This document shows, in pieces, positions 17,507 through 26,196 of a DNA stretch of 64,000 nt. Under the pieces are notes generated by a model. That model did not search any database. It worked only from the letters and a program-made list of their open reading frames with translations, and was not told the DNA's origin. The translations under genes and the position numbers were made by a program. This DNA is from Jeongeupia naejangsanensis (GTDB lineage Bacteria; Pseudomonadota; Gammaproteobacteria; Burkholderiales; Chitinibacteraceae): the NCBI RefSeq assembly GCF_016865585.1, contig NZ_JAESND010000004.1, positions 186,001-250,000 of the forward strand. Direction: 5' to 3'. Every line of letters begins with the position of its first letter. Position 1 is the stretch's first letter.

Positions 17507-20500
17507 ATGCCGGTGCTGAAACGCCTGACCGGTCGCCTTGGCAGGATCGGCCACGTACTGGGTCGGGTCGCGCGCTGGCATGGCCGCCTGCTGTTGTGGT
17601 TGCTGGGGCTGGTTGCGCTGGTACTGGCCGTGGCCGCGACGGCCTGGCAGTTCTACTTCGTGCCTAGGCTGGATGAGTTCAGGCCGCAGATCGTCGCCGC
17701 GCTGTCGAGTGCCAGCGGCGTGCCACTGCAACTGAATCACATCGAAGGCGGTTGGCGCGGCGGTCGCCCGAGGCTGACGATGGAAGGCGTCAGCGTGCTC
17801 GACGCGCGGCATGTGCCGGCGCTGCAGCTGGCGCGCCTGGATGCCGATCTGACGTGGTGGTCGCTGTTCGTCGGCAAGCTGCATTTCAAGCAACTGCGGC
17901 TCGAGGCGCCACGCGTGTCATTGTCGCGCGATGCAGAAGGTCGCTTGCATCTTGGCAGCCTGGCACTGCATACCGCGCAAGACGGCCAGGACAACCGCTT
18001 TGTCGACTGGCTGCTCGAACAGGGCGAGGTCCGTTTGAGTGGCGGCGAGCTCGTCTGGGACGACGCACTGACCCAGGCCGGCCCGCAACGGTTCGCCAAT
18101 GTGAGCTTCGTGCTGAGCAACTGGCTGGGGCAGCATCGCGTCAAGCTGTCGCTGACGCCCCCGGCGGCGATCGCCAGCCCGGTCACATTGAGTGGCCGCT
18201 TCAGCGGCAAGCATCTTGCCCGGCTGGCGACGTGGCGCGGCTCGCTCGATCTGCAAATCGACCGCGCCGATCTGGCTCAGGTCTGGTCGCAGATCCCCGA
18301 GGCCCGGCGGCCGTTTCCGGCGCTGTCGGGGCAGGCGGGGGGACGATTGTCGTTCGATTTTGCCGGCGGGCGGATCGGGTCGGCGCAGTTGTCCCTGAAA
18401 GGGCAGGACTGGACCGCCCGGATTGGCGATGCACCGATCACGCTGGCGCGTTTCGACGGCCGTTTTGCACTCGAGCAGCGCGACAAGCTGCGTCGGATCG
18501 ACATCAACATCACCCGTGCGGACGGCCGCGACGGTTTGCTGTGCAATGGCTGCAGTCTCAGTTACAGCGAAACGGCCGGTGATCAGCGCCGCATCAGGGC
18601 GCGTGGCTGGCAGCTGGAAACGCTGCCGGCCTATCTGCCGATGTTGCCGAAGGCATGGGCCGAACAGGTCGCGTCACTGCGGCTGGCGGGCCAGCTCAAG
18701 GACGGCGAATTGTCGTGGGCCGGCGATGCCGGCAAACCCGGCCACTATTCGGGGCGGATGGTCCTTGCTGGCGCAACGGTGGCCGGTGTCGCCGGCTGGC
18801 CTGGCGTGAGTGGCGCCGATGTCTGGCTGCAGTTCGACGAAAAACGGGGCGAACTGCAATTGACCAGCCCGCGCTTCGGTATCGAATGGCCGTCCGAATT
18901 TGCCGAGCCGCTGGTGTTCGACAAGGCCGCTGTCGAAGCCGACTGGCGTCGTGAAGGGGAGGAGTGGCGGATCGACTTGCCGAAGCTCGCTTTCGAGAAC
19001 CGCGACATCACGCTCGATCTGAAAGCGAATTACCGCTATCGCAACGCCGATGACGACCTGCTCGACGTCAGCGGGCGTATCGGCCGGCTGACCGCGCAGC
19101 GTGCATATGCCTATCTGCCGCGCGAGGCAGGGGCTGAAACGCTCGCCTGGCTCAAGCATTCGCTGAAAGCGGGGCAGGGGCTGGATGGCAAGGTCGTCGT
19201 GCACGGGCCGCTGGCCAAGTTTCCGTTTCCGGACGACCGGGGCGGTCGCTTCCAGATCACCGCCTTGGCGCGCGGCGTCACGCTCGATTTCGCCGATGGC
19301 TGGCCGCCGATCAGCAACATCGACGGCGTGCTCGATTTCCATGGCAACAGGATGGACATCCGCGCCGATAGCGGCGCGAAGATCCTCGGCACCTCGCTGT
19401 CGAAGGTGCATGTCGCCATCGCCGATCTTGCCCATCAACCCTTGCTGGAAATCGACGGAAGCGCCGGAGGGAAAACGTCGGATTTCCTCGACTTCCTGCG
19501 CCAGAGCCCGCTGCATGCGCACACCGCCGCGTATGTCGACGGGCTGAAGGCCGAAGGCAGCGGCGAACTGACACTCAAGCTCGGCGTGCCGCTGGACAAT
19601 CCGGATGCCACCAGGGTCGACGGCCGGTTCCAGTATGCCGACAACCAGCTCGATTTCGGCGCCGGCGTGCCGCTGCTGACGCGCGCGCGCGGCGAACTCG
19701 GCTTCACCGAGCGGAGTTTCGAGCTGCGCAACGGTGCGGCGCGGATTTTCGGCGGTGACAGTCGCGTCTCGGGCAAGACCGGTGCCGATGGCAAACTCCG
19801 GCTGCAGCTTGCCGGGCAGGTGCAACTGGCCGAGGTGATGCGCCGTTACCCGATGCCATTGGGCGGCAACATCAAGGGGGCGGTCGCCTATCAGGGGCAG
19901 CTGGATCTGGGGGACGACGGCTATACGCTGAACGTGCAATCGCCACTGATGCAAGCGGAGGTCGACCTGCCGGCGCCGCTGGGCAAGCGCGTTGGCGATG
20001 TCCGGCTACTGCGGTTGCAGCTGGCCGGTGACCCGAAGGGCAGCCGGATCGATTTCGGTTACGGCAACCTGCTGGCCGGTGCCTTGCGTCTGCCCGATTC
20101 GGGCGCCAGCAGTGGCCAGATCGTACTGGGGAGCGCCAGCGCCGCCGCGCCAACCAAACCCGGTTTTGCGATTTCCGGCAGCTGGCCGGCGCTCGACGTG
20201 CAGGCATGGGCCAAGGTCGCGCCAAGCGGGGCACGCGACGATGTCGCCTTGGCGCTCTCCGGCGATGTGCAGATCGGCCAGTTGAGCGGCTGGGGGCGGC
20301 AGCTCAACGCGGTCCGGGTCCGGTTTACCGGCGATGGCCGCAACTGGCAGAGCGACGTCAGCGCGCGTGAACTGGCCGGCAAATTGGGCTGGGACGGCAA
20401 TGGCAACGGCAAGCTCAGCGCACAGTTGCAGCGACTGGCCTTGCCGCTGGGCGAAACGGCGCAGGGTACTGCACCGCAGGATTCGGCGCATGCGGCGGCA

Positions 20501-21349
20501 AGCGGCGTGCGCAAGCTGCCGGCGCTGGACATCGCCATCGGTGACCTGCGCTACAAGTCACTGCAGCTCGGCAGAATGGCTGTGCTGGCCAGCCAGCAGG
20601 GCGAGGATTGGCGGCTCGACAAGGTCGAACTGGTGAATCCGGACCTGAATCTGGTCATGAATGGCAGTTGGCGGCAGGGAAGCCACGTCAACGGTCATAT
20701 CGAGGCCAGTACGCCAAGTACCGGCAACCTGCTCGGCCGGCTCGGCTACCCGGATACCGTGAAGCGTGCGCCGGCGAAGTTCAGCGGCGATCTGACCTGG
20801 GACGGGCCGCTGTTCCCGCCCGATCTGAGTTCGATGCGCGGCACGATGTCGCTCGATGTCGGCGCCGGGCAGTTTGCCAAGATCGATCCCGGTGTTGCAC
20901 GCTTCCTGTCGGTGCTGAGCCTGCAGGCGCTGTCGCGCCGGGTGCAGCTCGATTTCCGCGATGTGTTCTCGAGCGGCTTCGAGTTCGACGCCATCACCGG
21001 TCAGGCGAAAATCGACAAGGGCATCGCGCAGACCGACGATCTGGTGATCGCCGGCCCCGCGGCGCAGGTGCTGTTCCGCGGCAACGCCAACTTCGTTGCC
21101 GGCACGCAGAACCTGCGGGTACGCATCGTGCCGGTGATCGGTGATACGGTCGCAATCGCTACCGGCATCATCAATCCGGTCGTCGGTGTTGCGGCATTTT
21201 TGCTGCAGCGCGCACTCAAGGACCCGCTGGGGCAATTGGTTGCCTATGAATACGATATAAGCGGCACGATGAGCGACCCGCAGATCCGCCCGACGCGGCA
21301 AAGTCCCGCTGACCGCTTGTACAACGTAGAACAGGGGATGCGACGATGA
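17507..21349 (+). CDS. yhdP: YhdP family AsmA-like protein
   Basis: 1280 aa. One N-terminal membrane anchor (LLLWLLGLVALVLAVAATAW at about 28-48) and a very long beta-rich periplasmic body typical of the YhdP/DUF3971 and AsmA-like C-terminal families. In E. coli, YhdP and its relatives TamB and YdbH form bridge-like proteins implicated in phospholipid transport to the outer membrane. The end contains the family-typical AFLLQRALKDPLGQL and YDISGTMSDPQI. The stop overlaps the next ATG by 4 bases (ATGA), so the nitrilase-family gene is translationally coupled to it, a linkage common in proteobacteria. Confidence 0.9.
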   Translation: MPVLKRLTGRLGRIGHVLGRVARWHGRLLLWLLGLVALVLAVAATAWQFYFVPRLDEFRPQIVAALSSASGVPLQLNHIEGGWRGGRPRLTMEGVSVLDARHVPALQLARLDADLTWWSLFVGKLHFKQLRLEAPRVSLSRDAEGRLHLGSLALHTAQDGQDNRFVDWLLEQGEVRLSGGELVWDDALTQAGPQRFANVSFVLSNWLGQHRVKLSLTPPAAIASPVTLSGRFSGKHLARLATWRGSLDLQIDRADLAQVWSQIPEARRPFPALSGQAGGRLSFDFAGGRIGSAQLSLKGQDWTARIGDAPITLARFDGRFALEQRDKLRRIDINITRADGRDGLLCNGCSLSYSETAGDQRRIRARGWQLETLPAYLPMLPKAWAEQVASLRLAGQLKDGELSWAGDAGKPGHYSGRMVLAGATVAGVAGWPGVSGADVWLQFDEKRGELQLTSPRFGIEWPSEFAEPLVFDKAAVEADWRREGEEWRIDLPKLAFENRDITLDLKANYRYRNADDDLLDVSGRIGRLTAQRAYAYLPREAGAETLAWLKHSLKAGQGLDGKVVVHGPLAKFPFPDDRGGRFQITALARGVTLDFADGWPPISNIDGVLDFHGNRMDIRADSGAKILGTSLSKVHVAIADLAHQPLLEIDGSAGGKTSDFLDFLRQSPLHAHTAAYVDGLKAEGSGELTLKLGVPLDNPDATRVDGRFQYADNQLDFGAGVPLLTRARGELGFTERSFELRNGAARIFGGDSRVSGKTGADGKLRLQLAGQVQLAEVMRRYPMPLGGNIKGAVAYQGQLDLGDDGYTLNVQSPLMQAEVDLPAPLGKRVGDVRLLRLQLAGDPKGSRIDFGYGNLLAGALRLPDSGASSGQIVLGSASAAAPTKPGFAISGSWPALDVQAWAKVAPSGARDDVALALSGDVQIGQLSGWGRQLNAVRVRFTGDGRNWQSDVSARELAGKLGWDGNGNGKLSAQLQRLALPLGETAQGTAPQDSAHAAASGVRKLPALDIAIGDLRYKSLQLGRMAVLASQQGEDWRLDKVELVNPDLNLVMNGSWRQGSHVNGHIEASTPSTGNLLGRLGYPDTVKRAPAKFSGDLTWDGPLFPPDLSSMRGTMSLDVGAGQFAKIDPGVARFLSVLSLQALSRRVQLDFRDVFSSGFEFDAITGQAKIDKGIAQTDDLVIAGPAAQVLFRGNANFVAGTQNLRVRIVPVIGDTVAIATGIINPVVGVAAFLLQRALKDPLGQLVAYEYDISGTMSDPQIRPTRQSPADRLYNVEQGMRR

Positions 21350-22149
21350 AAACACTCACAGCCACGGCCATCCAGATGGTCTCGACGCCCGACGTGGCCG
21401 ACAACCTGAGGACCGCAGCCGGTTTGATCGAACGTGCCGCTGGCGCAGGTGCCACGCTGGCGGTTCTGCCCGAGTATTTTGCGATCATGGGCCAGCGCGA
21501 CACCGACAAGCTCGCGGTTGCCGAGGCATTCGGCCGGGGACTGATCCAGGATTTCCTCGCCGCGCAGGCCGACCGGCACGGCCTGTGGCTCGTCGGTGGC
21601 ACGGTGCCGCTGGCCGCGCCGGGTGCGACGCGGGTCCGCAATGCCAGTCTGGTCTTCGATTCGACCGGCATCTGCGTCGGTCGTTACGACAAGATTCACC
21701 TGTTCGGTTTCGACAATGGCAGCGAGCACTATGCCGAGGCCGACACGATCGAGGCGGGCAATACGCCGCTGGTGCTCGACACGCCGTTTGGCCGTCTCGG
21801 GGTGGCGGTGTGCTACGACCTGCGGTTTCCCGAGCTGTTCCGGACTGCCGGCGAGGTCGACATCTGGGCGCTGCCGGCGGCATTTACCGCGACGACCGGC
21901 CGGGCACACTGGGAGGTGTTGCTGCGGGCGCGGGCGATCGAGAACCAGTGCTTTGTCGTGGCTTCGGCGCAGGGCGGCGTGCATCAGAGCGGCCGCGAAA
22001 CCTGGGGGCACAGCATGATCGTCGACCCGTGGGGGCAAGTGCTGGCATTGCACGAAGCAGGTCCGGGGCTGGCGAGTGCCGAGCTCAAGGCCAGCCAGCT
22101 GGAGCGCGTTCGCAAGGTGCTGCCTGCATTAGCACATCGCCGGCTGTAG
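21346..22149 (+). CDS. carbon-nitrogen hydrolase (Nit1-like, probable deaminated-glutathione amidase)
   Basis: 267 aa. Nitrilase superfamily with the Glu-Lys-Cys triad: the Glu in VLPEYFA (near residue 45), the Lys in YDKIHLF (near 125) and the Cys in VCYDLRFPELFR (near 160). The short length and the CYDLRFPELFR and ARAIENQCFV motifs place it with Nit1/NitA proteins, which hydrolyse deaminated glutathione as metabolite repair. Exact substrate is inferred. It overlaps the stop of yhdP by 4 bases. The 189 bases after it, before tldD, show no clear feature. Confidence 0.88.
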   Translation: MKTLTATAIQMVSTPDVADNLRTAAGLIERAAGAGATLAVLPEYFAIMGQRDTDKLAVAEAFGRGLIQDFLAAQADRHGLWLVGGTVPLAAPGATRVRNASLVFDSTGICVGRYDKIHLFGFDNGSEHYAEADTIEAGNTPLVLDTPFGRLGVAVCYDLRFPELFRTAGEVDIWALPAAFTATTGRAHWEVLLRARAIENQCFVVASAQGGVHQSGRETWGHSMIVDPWGQVLALHEAGPGLASAELKASQLERVRKVLPALAHRRL

Positions 22150-22338
22150 TACCGGCAGGCCGATTCAGCGGCTGGCGTGAGCCGCTCGCCGTACACTTTG
22201 CTTTGCCAGCGTCCCGTCCGCCGGCCGATGCCGCGTCGGTCCGGCATCGGGCCTGCGGTTTGCGGACCGGACGATATCGTTGCCTTGCGTTGCTGCAGCG
22301 CTTGGCGGATGCTTGAGCCCTTTTTCGCAGGTGACCCC

Positions 22339-23775
22339 ATGACCGCGCTTCAGACCGCACACAGCATGCTGCTCACGCCGTTCGGCCTCGACGATCGTCA
22401 GCTCGATCAGGTCTTCGGCGCGCTGATGCACCACGACCTCGATTACGCCGATCTCTATTTCCAGTACAGCCGTGCCGAGGCGTGGAGTCTGGACGAAGGC
22501 ATCGTCAAGTCCGGCAGTTTCCACATCGATCAGGGCGTCGGCGTGCGGGCGATCGCCGGCGAGAAAACGGCATTCGCGTATTCGGACGACATCGGCCTGC
22601 AGCCGCTGCTCGATGCCGCCGGGGCGACGCGGGCGATCGGACGGCAAGGCGGCAATGGTGTCGCCGTGCGTCATCTGCCGGTGTCCGGGCATGCGCTGTA
22701 TCGGCCCGTTGATCCGCTGGCCAGCCTGAACGAGGCGGCCAAGGTCGCGCTGCTGGAAAAGCTCGAGCGCATTGCGCGCTCGCTTGATCCGCGCGTGGTT
22801 CAGGTGATGGCGAGTCTGGCTTCCGAGTACGAGGTGATCTTCGTCGCCCGTCATGATGGCCATCGCGCCGCCGACGTGCGTCCGCTGGTGCGTTTGAGCC
22901 TGCAGGTCATCGTCGAACAGGACGGACGTCGCGAACAGGGCGGCGCAGGTGGTGGCGGCCGTTTCGATTACGCCCATTTCAGCGACGACGTGCTCGCCGA
23001 CTACGCCAAGAAGGCGGTCGATCAGGCGTTGCTCAATCTCGAGGCCCGCCCGGCACCGGCCGGCGAGATGACCGTCGTGCTCGGCAACGGCTGGCCCGGC
23101 ATCCTGCTGCACGAGGCAATCGGCCACGGTCTTGAAGGCGACTTCAATCGTAAGGGCAGCTCGGCGTTCTCGGGCAAGATCGGCCAGCGCGTCGCCAGTG
23201 CCGGCGTCACCGTGATCGACGACGGTACGATTCCGGATCGCCGTGGTTCGCTCAACGTCGACGATGAAGGCAACCCGACCAGCCGCACCGTGCTGATCGA
23301 GGACGGCATCCTCAAGGGCTATATGCAGGACAGCCTGAACGCCAGACTGATGGGCATGCCGCTGACCGGCAACGGCCGGCGCGAAAGCTACGCCCACCTG
23401 CCGATGCCACGGATGACCAACACCATCATGCTCGGCGGCGACAAGGACCCGGGCGAGATTCTTGCCTCGGTGAAGCGCGGGCTCTACGCCGCCAACTTCG
23501 GCGGTGGTCAGGTCGACATCACCAGCGGCAAGTTCGTGTTCTCCGCCGCCGAGGCGTGGTATGTCGAGGACGGCAAGCTGCTGTATCCGGTCAAGGGTGC
23601 GACGCTGATCGGTAACGGACCGGATGTCCTGACGCGCGTATCGATGATCGGCAACGACATGGCGCTCGATCCGGGTGTCGGTACTTGCGGCAAGGAAGGC
23701 CAGAGCGTGCCGGTCGGCGTCGGCCAGCCGACGCTGCGGGTCGATGGTGGCCTGACCGTCGGTGGTACGGCCTGA
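22339..23775 (+). CDS. tldD: metalloprotease TldD
   Basis: 478 aa. TldD partners with TldE/PmbA as a zinc protease that trims peptides such as microcin precursors and unfolded chains. The zinc motif HEAIGH (258-263, HExxxH) followed by [10 protein letters not shown] is clear. The ATG at 22339 is preceded by CAGGTGA; the frame is open further upstream but without family-like sequence. pmbA is not in the window. The stop overlaps the next start by one base (TGATG). Confidence 0.95.
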   Translation: MTALQTAHSMLLTPFGLDDRQLDQVFGALMHHDLDYADLYFQYSRAEAWSLDEGIVKSGSFHIDQGVGVRAIAGEKTAFAYSDDIGLQPLLDAAGATRAIGRQGGNGVAVRHLPVSGHALYRPVDPLASLNEAAKVALLEKLERIARSLDPRVVQVMASLASEYEVIFVARHDGHRAADVRPLVRLSLQVIVEQDGRREQGGAGGGGRFDYAHFSDDVLADYAKKAVDQALLNLEARPAPAGEMTVVLGNGWPGILLHEAIGHGLEGDFNRKGSSAFSGKIGQRVASAGVTVIDDGTIPDRRGSLNVDDEGNPTSRTVLIEDGILKGYMQDSLNARLMGMPLTGNGRRESYAHLPMPRMTNTIMLGGDKDPGEILASVKRGLYAANFGGGQVDITSGKFVFSAAEAWYVEDGKLLYPVKGATLIGNGPDVLTRVSMIGNDMALDPGVGTCGKEGQSVPVGVGQPTLRVDGGLTVGGTA

Positions 23776-24125
23776 TGCCGGTGGTGCAAGACACGCTCTA
23801 CTTGCTGACGCCCGGTTACGACGTTGACGGCCATGGTCCGCACTTCTGTGCCGATTGTGCGACCGTCGAGGGTTTTCTCGTCTATTACCCGCAACTGGCC
23901 GGGCGTTTCGCCGTTGAGCGGATCGGGTTTCCCCGGCCGCGTCCCGAGCTCGTGCCGCTGCTCGGCGACGACCATCAGGGCTGCCCGGTGTTGATCCTCG
24001 CTGCGAGCAGCGCGGCCGACGCCGACCTGCCGGTGCAGACCGTGAACGGTCAGCGTTTCATCGACGAACCGAAGGCGATCCTGCGCTATCTCGGCCGCAA
24101 GCACGGCGTCGGTACGCCGTCCTGA
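23775..24125 (+). CDS. DUF3088 family protein (thioredoxin-like)
   Basis: 116 aa. It starts immediately at the tldD stop. DUF3088 pattern: LYLLTPGYDV followed by FCADCATVEGFL with a CxxC pair, then RIGFPRPRPELVPLLG and a C-terminal FIDEPKAILRYLGRKHG. The CxxC position and fold prediction suggest a thioredoxin or glutaredoxin-like scaffold, but function is not established. Confidence 0.82.
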   Translation: MPVVQDTLYLLTPGYDVDGHGPHFCADCATVEGFLVYYPQLAGRFAVERIGFPRPRPELVPLLGDDHQGCPVLILAASSAADADLPVQTVNGQRFIDEPKAILRYLGRKHGVGTPS

Positions 24126-24206
24126 AACGGCGGGTTGCGGACTTTCCCGATGCGGCAGGCGATGACGGCGGCGTAAGCTGCCGTTGTCGTTTCCAGGGAA
24201 AGAGGC

Positions 24207-25262
24207 ATGGTCCGTTTTGACAGTATCCGCGCCCGCAACGGTGCGCGGATCGGTACGCTGACGCTCGACGCGCCGGCCCGGCTCAACGCGCAGACGCTGG
24301 CCATGGTCGACGCCATGCTGGCACAGCTCGATGCGTGGCAGGCCGACCCCGAGGTCGTCGCCGTGCTGGTCTCGGCGAGCGGCGAGCGGGCATTCTGTGC
24401 CGGTGGCGACATCCGGGCGCTGTATGACGCAATGGTGACGCCGGGGCATGTCGACCGCGGTGACCGGTTTTTCGCCCACGAGTATCTGCTTTGCCACCGC
24501 GTGCGTCATTATCCGAAGCCGGTGGTTGCGCTGGGTTTCGGTGCGATCATGGGCGGCGGCTGGGGGCTGTACTCGGCCGCAAGCCACCGGCTGATCCGCA
24601 CCGACGCGCAACTGGCAATGCCGGAAATCGCGATCGGCCTGTTCCCGGATGTTGGCGCCAGCCGCTGGTTGCACGCGCTGCCCGACGGTTTGGGACGCTT
24701 CCTCGCCCTGACGGGGAGCCGCATCAATGCCAGCGATGCGGTTGCCAGTGGCGTGGCGCACGGGCTGACCGGCGCGGTGGGTCAGGACGAGCTTGCGCAC
24801 GCCCTCGCCGAGCTGAACTGGCAGGGCGCACGCAATCGCGACGACGACATGCTGTCCGACTGGCTGGCGGGCTTCGTCCGGCAGCACCGGACCGAGGCGC
24901 CTGCATCGCGGTGGGTGCAAGCGCGCCATCATATCGAGGACCTTGTCGGCGGTGATGGTCTCGAGGAGATCGCTGCGCGTCTGCAGCGCAATGCCAAAAG
25001 CGACGACTGGGTGGGCCACGGCTGCGCGCACTTCCTTGCCGGCGCGCCGACCTCGGCGACGCTGATCTGGCGGCTGGCCGAGCGTGCGCTGCGGATCGAC
25101 GACGATGCGCTGCTGGCGCTGGAGACCGAGGTCGCGCGTTTCTGCCTGCGCCACGGCGACTTCCGCGAGGGCGTCCGCGCCAAACTCGTCGACCGCGACG
25201 GTTTGCCGCGCTGGCGGGCGACGACGCTGGCCGATGCACAGCTGCAGGACTTGCCGCTCTGA
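24207..25262 (+). CDS. enoyl-CoA hydratase/isomerase family protein, probable 3-hydroxyisobutyryl-CoA hydrolase
   Basis: 351 aa. Crotonase fold. The oxyanion-hole segments are FCAGGDIRAL (about 72-81) and GAIMGGGWGL (about 112-121). The EIAIGLFPDVGASRWL stretch and the C-terminal DFREGVRAKLVDRDGLPRW are hallmarks of the HIBCH subgroup in valine degradation, longer than ordinary enoyl-CoA hydratases (about 260 aa). The start ATG at 24207 follows AGGGAAAGAGGC. No other valine-degradation genes are adjacent. Confidence 0.85.
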   Translation: MVRFDSIRARNGARIGTLTLDAPARLNAQTLAMVDAMLAQLDAWQADPEVVAVLVSASGERAFCAGGDIRALYDAMVTPGHVDRGDRFFAHEYLLCHRVRHYPKPVVALGFGAIMGGGWGLYSAASHRLIRTDAQLAMPEIAIGLFPDVGASRWLHALPDGLGRFLALTGSRINASDAVASGVAHGLTGAVGQDELAHALAELNWQGARNRDDDMLSDWLAGFVRQHRTEAPASRWVQARHHIEDLVGGDGLEEIAARLQRNAKSDDWVGHGCAHFLAGAPTSATLIWRLAERALRIDDDALLALETEVARFCLRHGDFREGVRAKLVDRDGLPRWRATTLADAQLQDLPL

Positions 25263-25403
25263 GCATTTCCCCGTCGCAACACGCGAACGGGTGCGGGTGT
25301 ACGACGCCAGCGTACAATTGCCAACGAGCTTGAAACTTTTTGCCACCGCGTCCATCTTATCGGTGCGGCATGGCCGCACATCAACATCTCTGGAGAGACC
25401 AAA

Positions 25404-26084
25404 ATGCAACTCAACACCGCCCGTTACGGCGGCGAATCGCTCGCCGTTGAGCGTAACCGAGTCCTGCGCAATACCTATTTCCTGCTGGCCCTGTCGATGC
25501 TGCCGACTGCACTCGGCGCACTGGTAGGTGTGTCGATGCAGTTTGCCATGTCGCCGCTGATGGGCGCCGTCGTGTTCCTCGGCATCAGCTTCGGCGCGTT
25601 CTTCGCGATCGAAAAAACGAAGAACAGCGGCATGGGCGTCGTGCTGTTGCTGGCGTACACCGGCTTCATGGGCCTGTGGCTGTCGCAGATCCTCCAGGTT
25701 GCGCTGCGTTTCTCCAATGGCGCGCAAATGATCGGCACCGCCGCTGTCGGTACCGCTGCAATCTTCTTCACGCTGTCGGCGATCGCCACGGTGACGAAGA
25801 AGGATTTCAGCTTCATGGGCAAGTTCCTGATGATCGGCGTCGTCATGCTGATCCTGGCCTCGCTCGGCAACTTGTTCTTCCAGATCCCGGCGCTGTCGCT
25901 GGCGATCTCGGCGATTGCGGTGCTGATTTTCTCGGCCTTCATCCTGGTCGATACCAGCCGCATCGTGAACGGTGGCGAAACCAACTATGTCAGCGCAACG
26001 CTGCAGTTGTACCTGAACATCTACAATCTGTTCATCAGCCTGCTGAACATCCTGATGGCCTTCTCGGGTAACAACCGCAACTGA
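25404..26084 (+). CDS. Bax inhibitor-1/YccA family membrane protein
   Basis: 226 aa, seven predicted membrane segments from about residue 22 on. Family features include the AIEKTKNSGMG loop, LSQILQV, and the C-terminal DTSRIVNGGETNYVSATLQLYLNIYNLF with its conserved acidic residue. E. coli YccA binds FtsH and can restrain it; related proteins are calcium-leak channels. The ATG at 25404 follows GGAGAGACC. A strong terminator follows. Confidence 0.92.
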   Translation: MQLNTARYGGESLAVERNRVLRNTYFLLALSMLPTALGALVGVSMQFAMSPLMGAVVFLGISFGAFFAIEKTKNSGMGVVLLLAYTGFMGLWLSQILQVALRFSNGAQMIGTAAVGTAAIFFTLSAIATVTKKDFSFMGKFLMIGVVMLILASLGNLFFQIPALSLAISAIAVLIFSAFILVDTSRIVNGGETNYVSATLQLYLNIYNLFISLLNILMAFSGNNRN

Positions 26085-26104
26085 TCGCGGTTACGCACCC
26101 GATG

Positions 26105-26136
26105 CAACGGCGCCCCTCGGGGCGCCGTTGTTTTTT
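26105..26136 (+). terminator. rho-independent terminator after the Bax-inhibitor gene
   Basis: CAACGGCGCCCC and GGGGCGCCGTTG form a 12-base-pair inverted repeat separated by two bases, followed directly by TTTTTT. Confidence 0.93.
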
Positions 26137-26196
26137 CATGCGACGTGGGTTTGGCCCTATGGGGGCGACGGTGCCGGCGCGCTATGCTTGGGCGTG

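Noticed and set aside
15745-17667. Plus-strand open frame of 640 codons opposite glnE
   Set aside because: Shadow of glnE produced by codon bias; no start context or recognisable domain.
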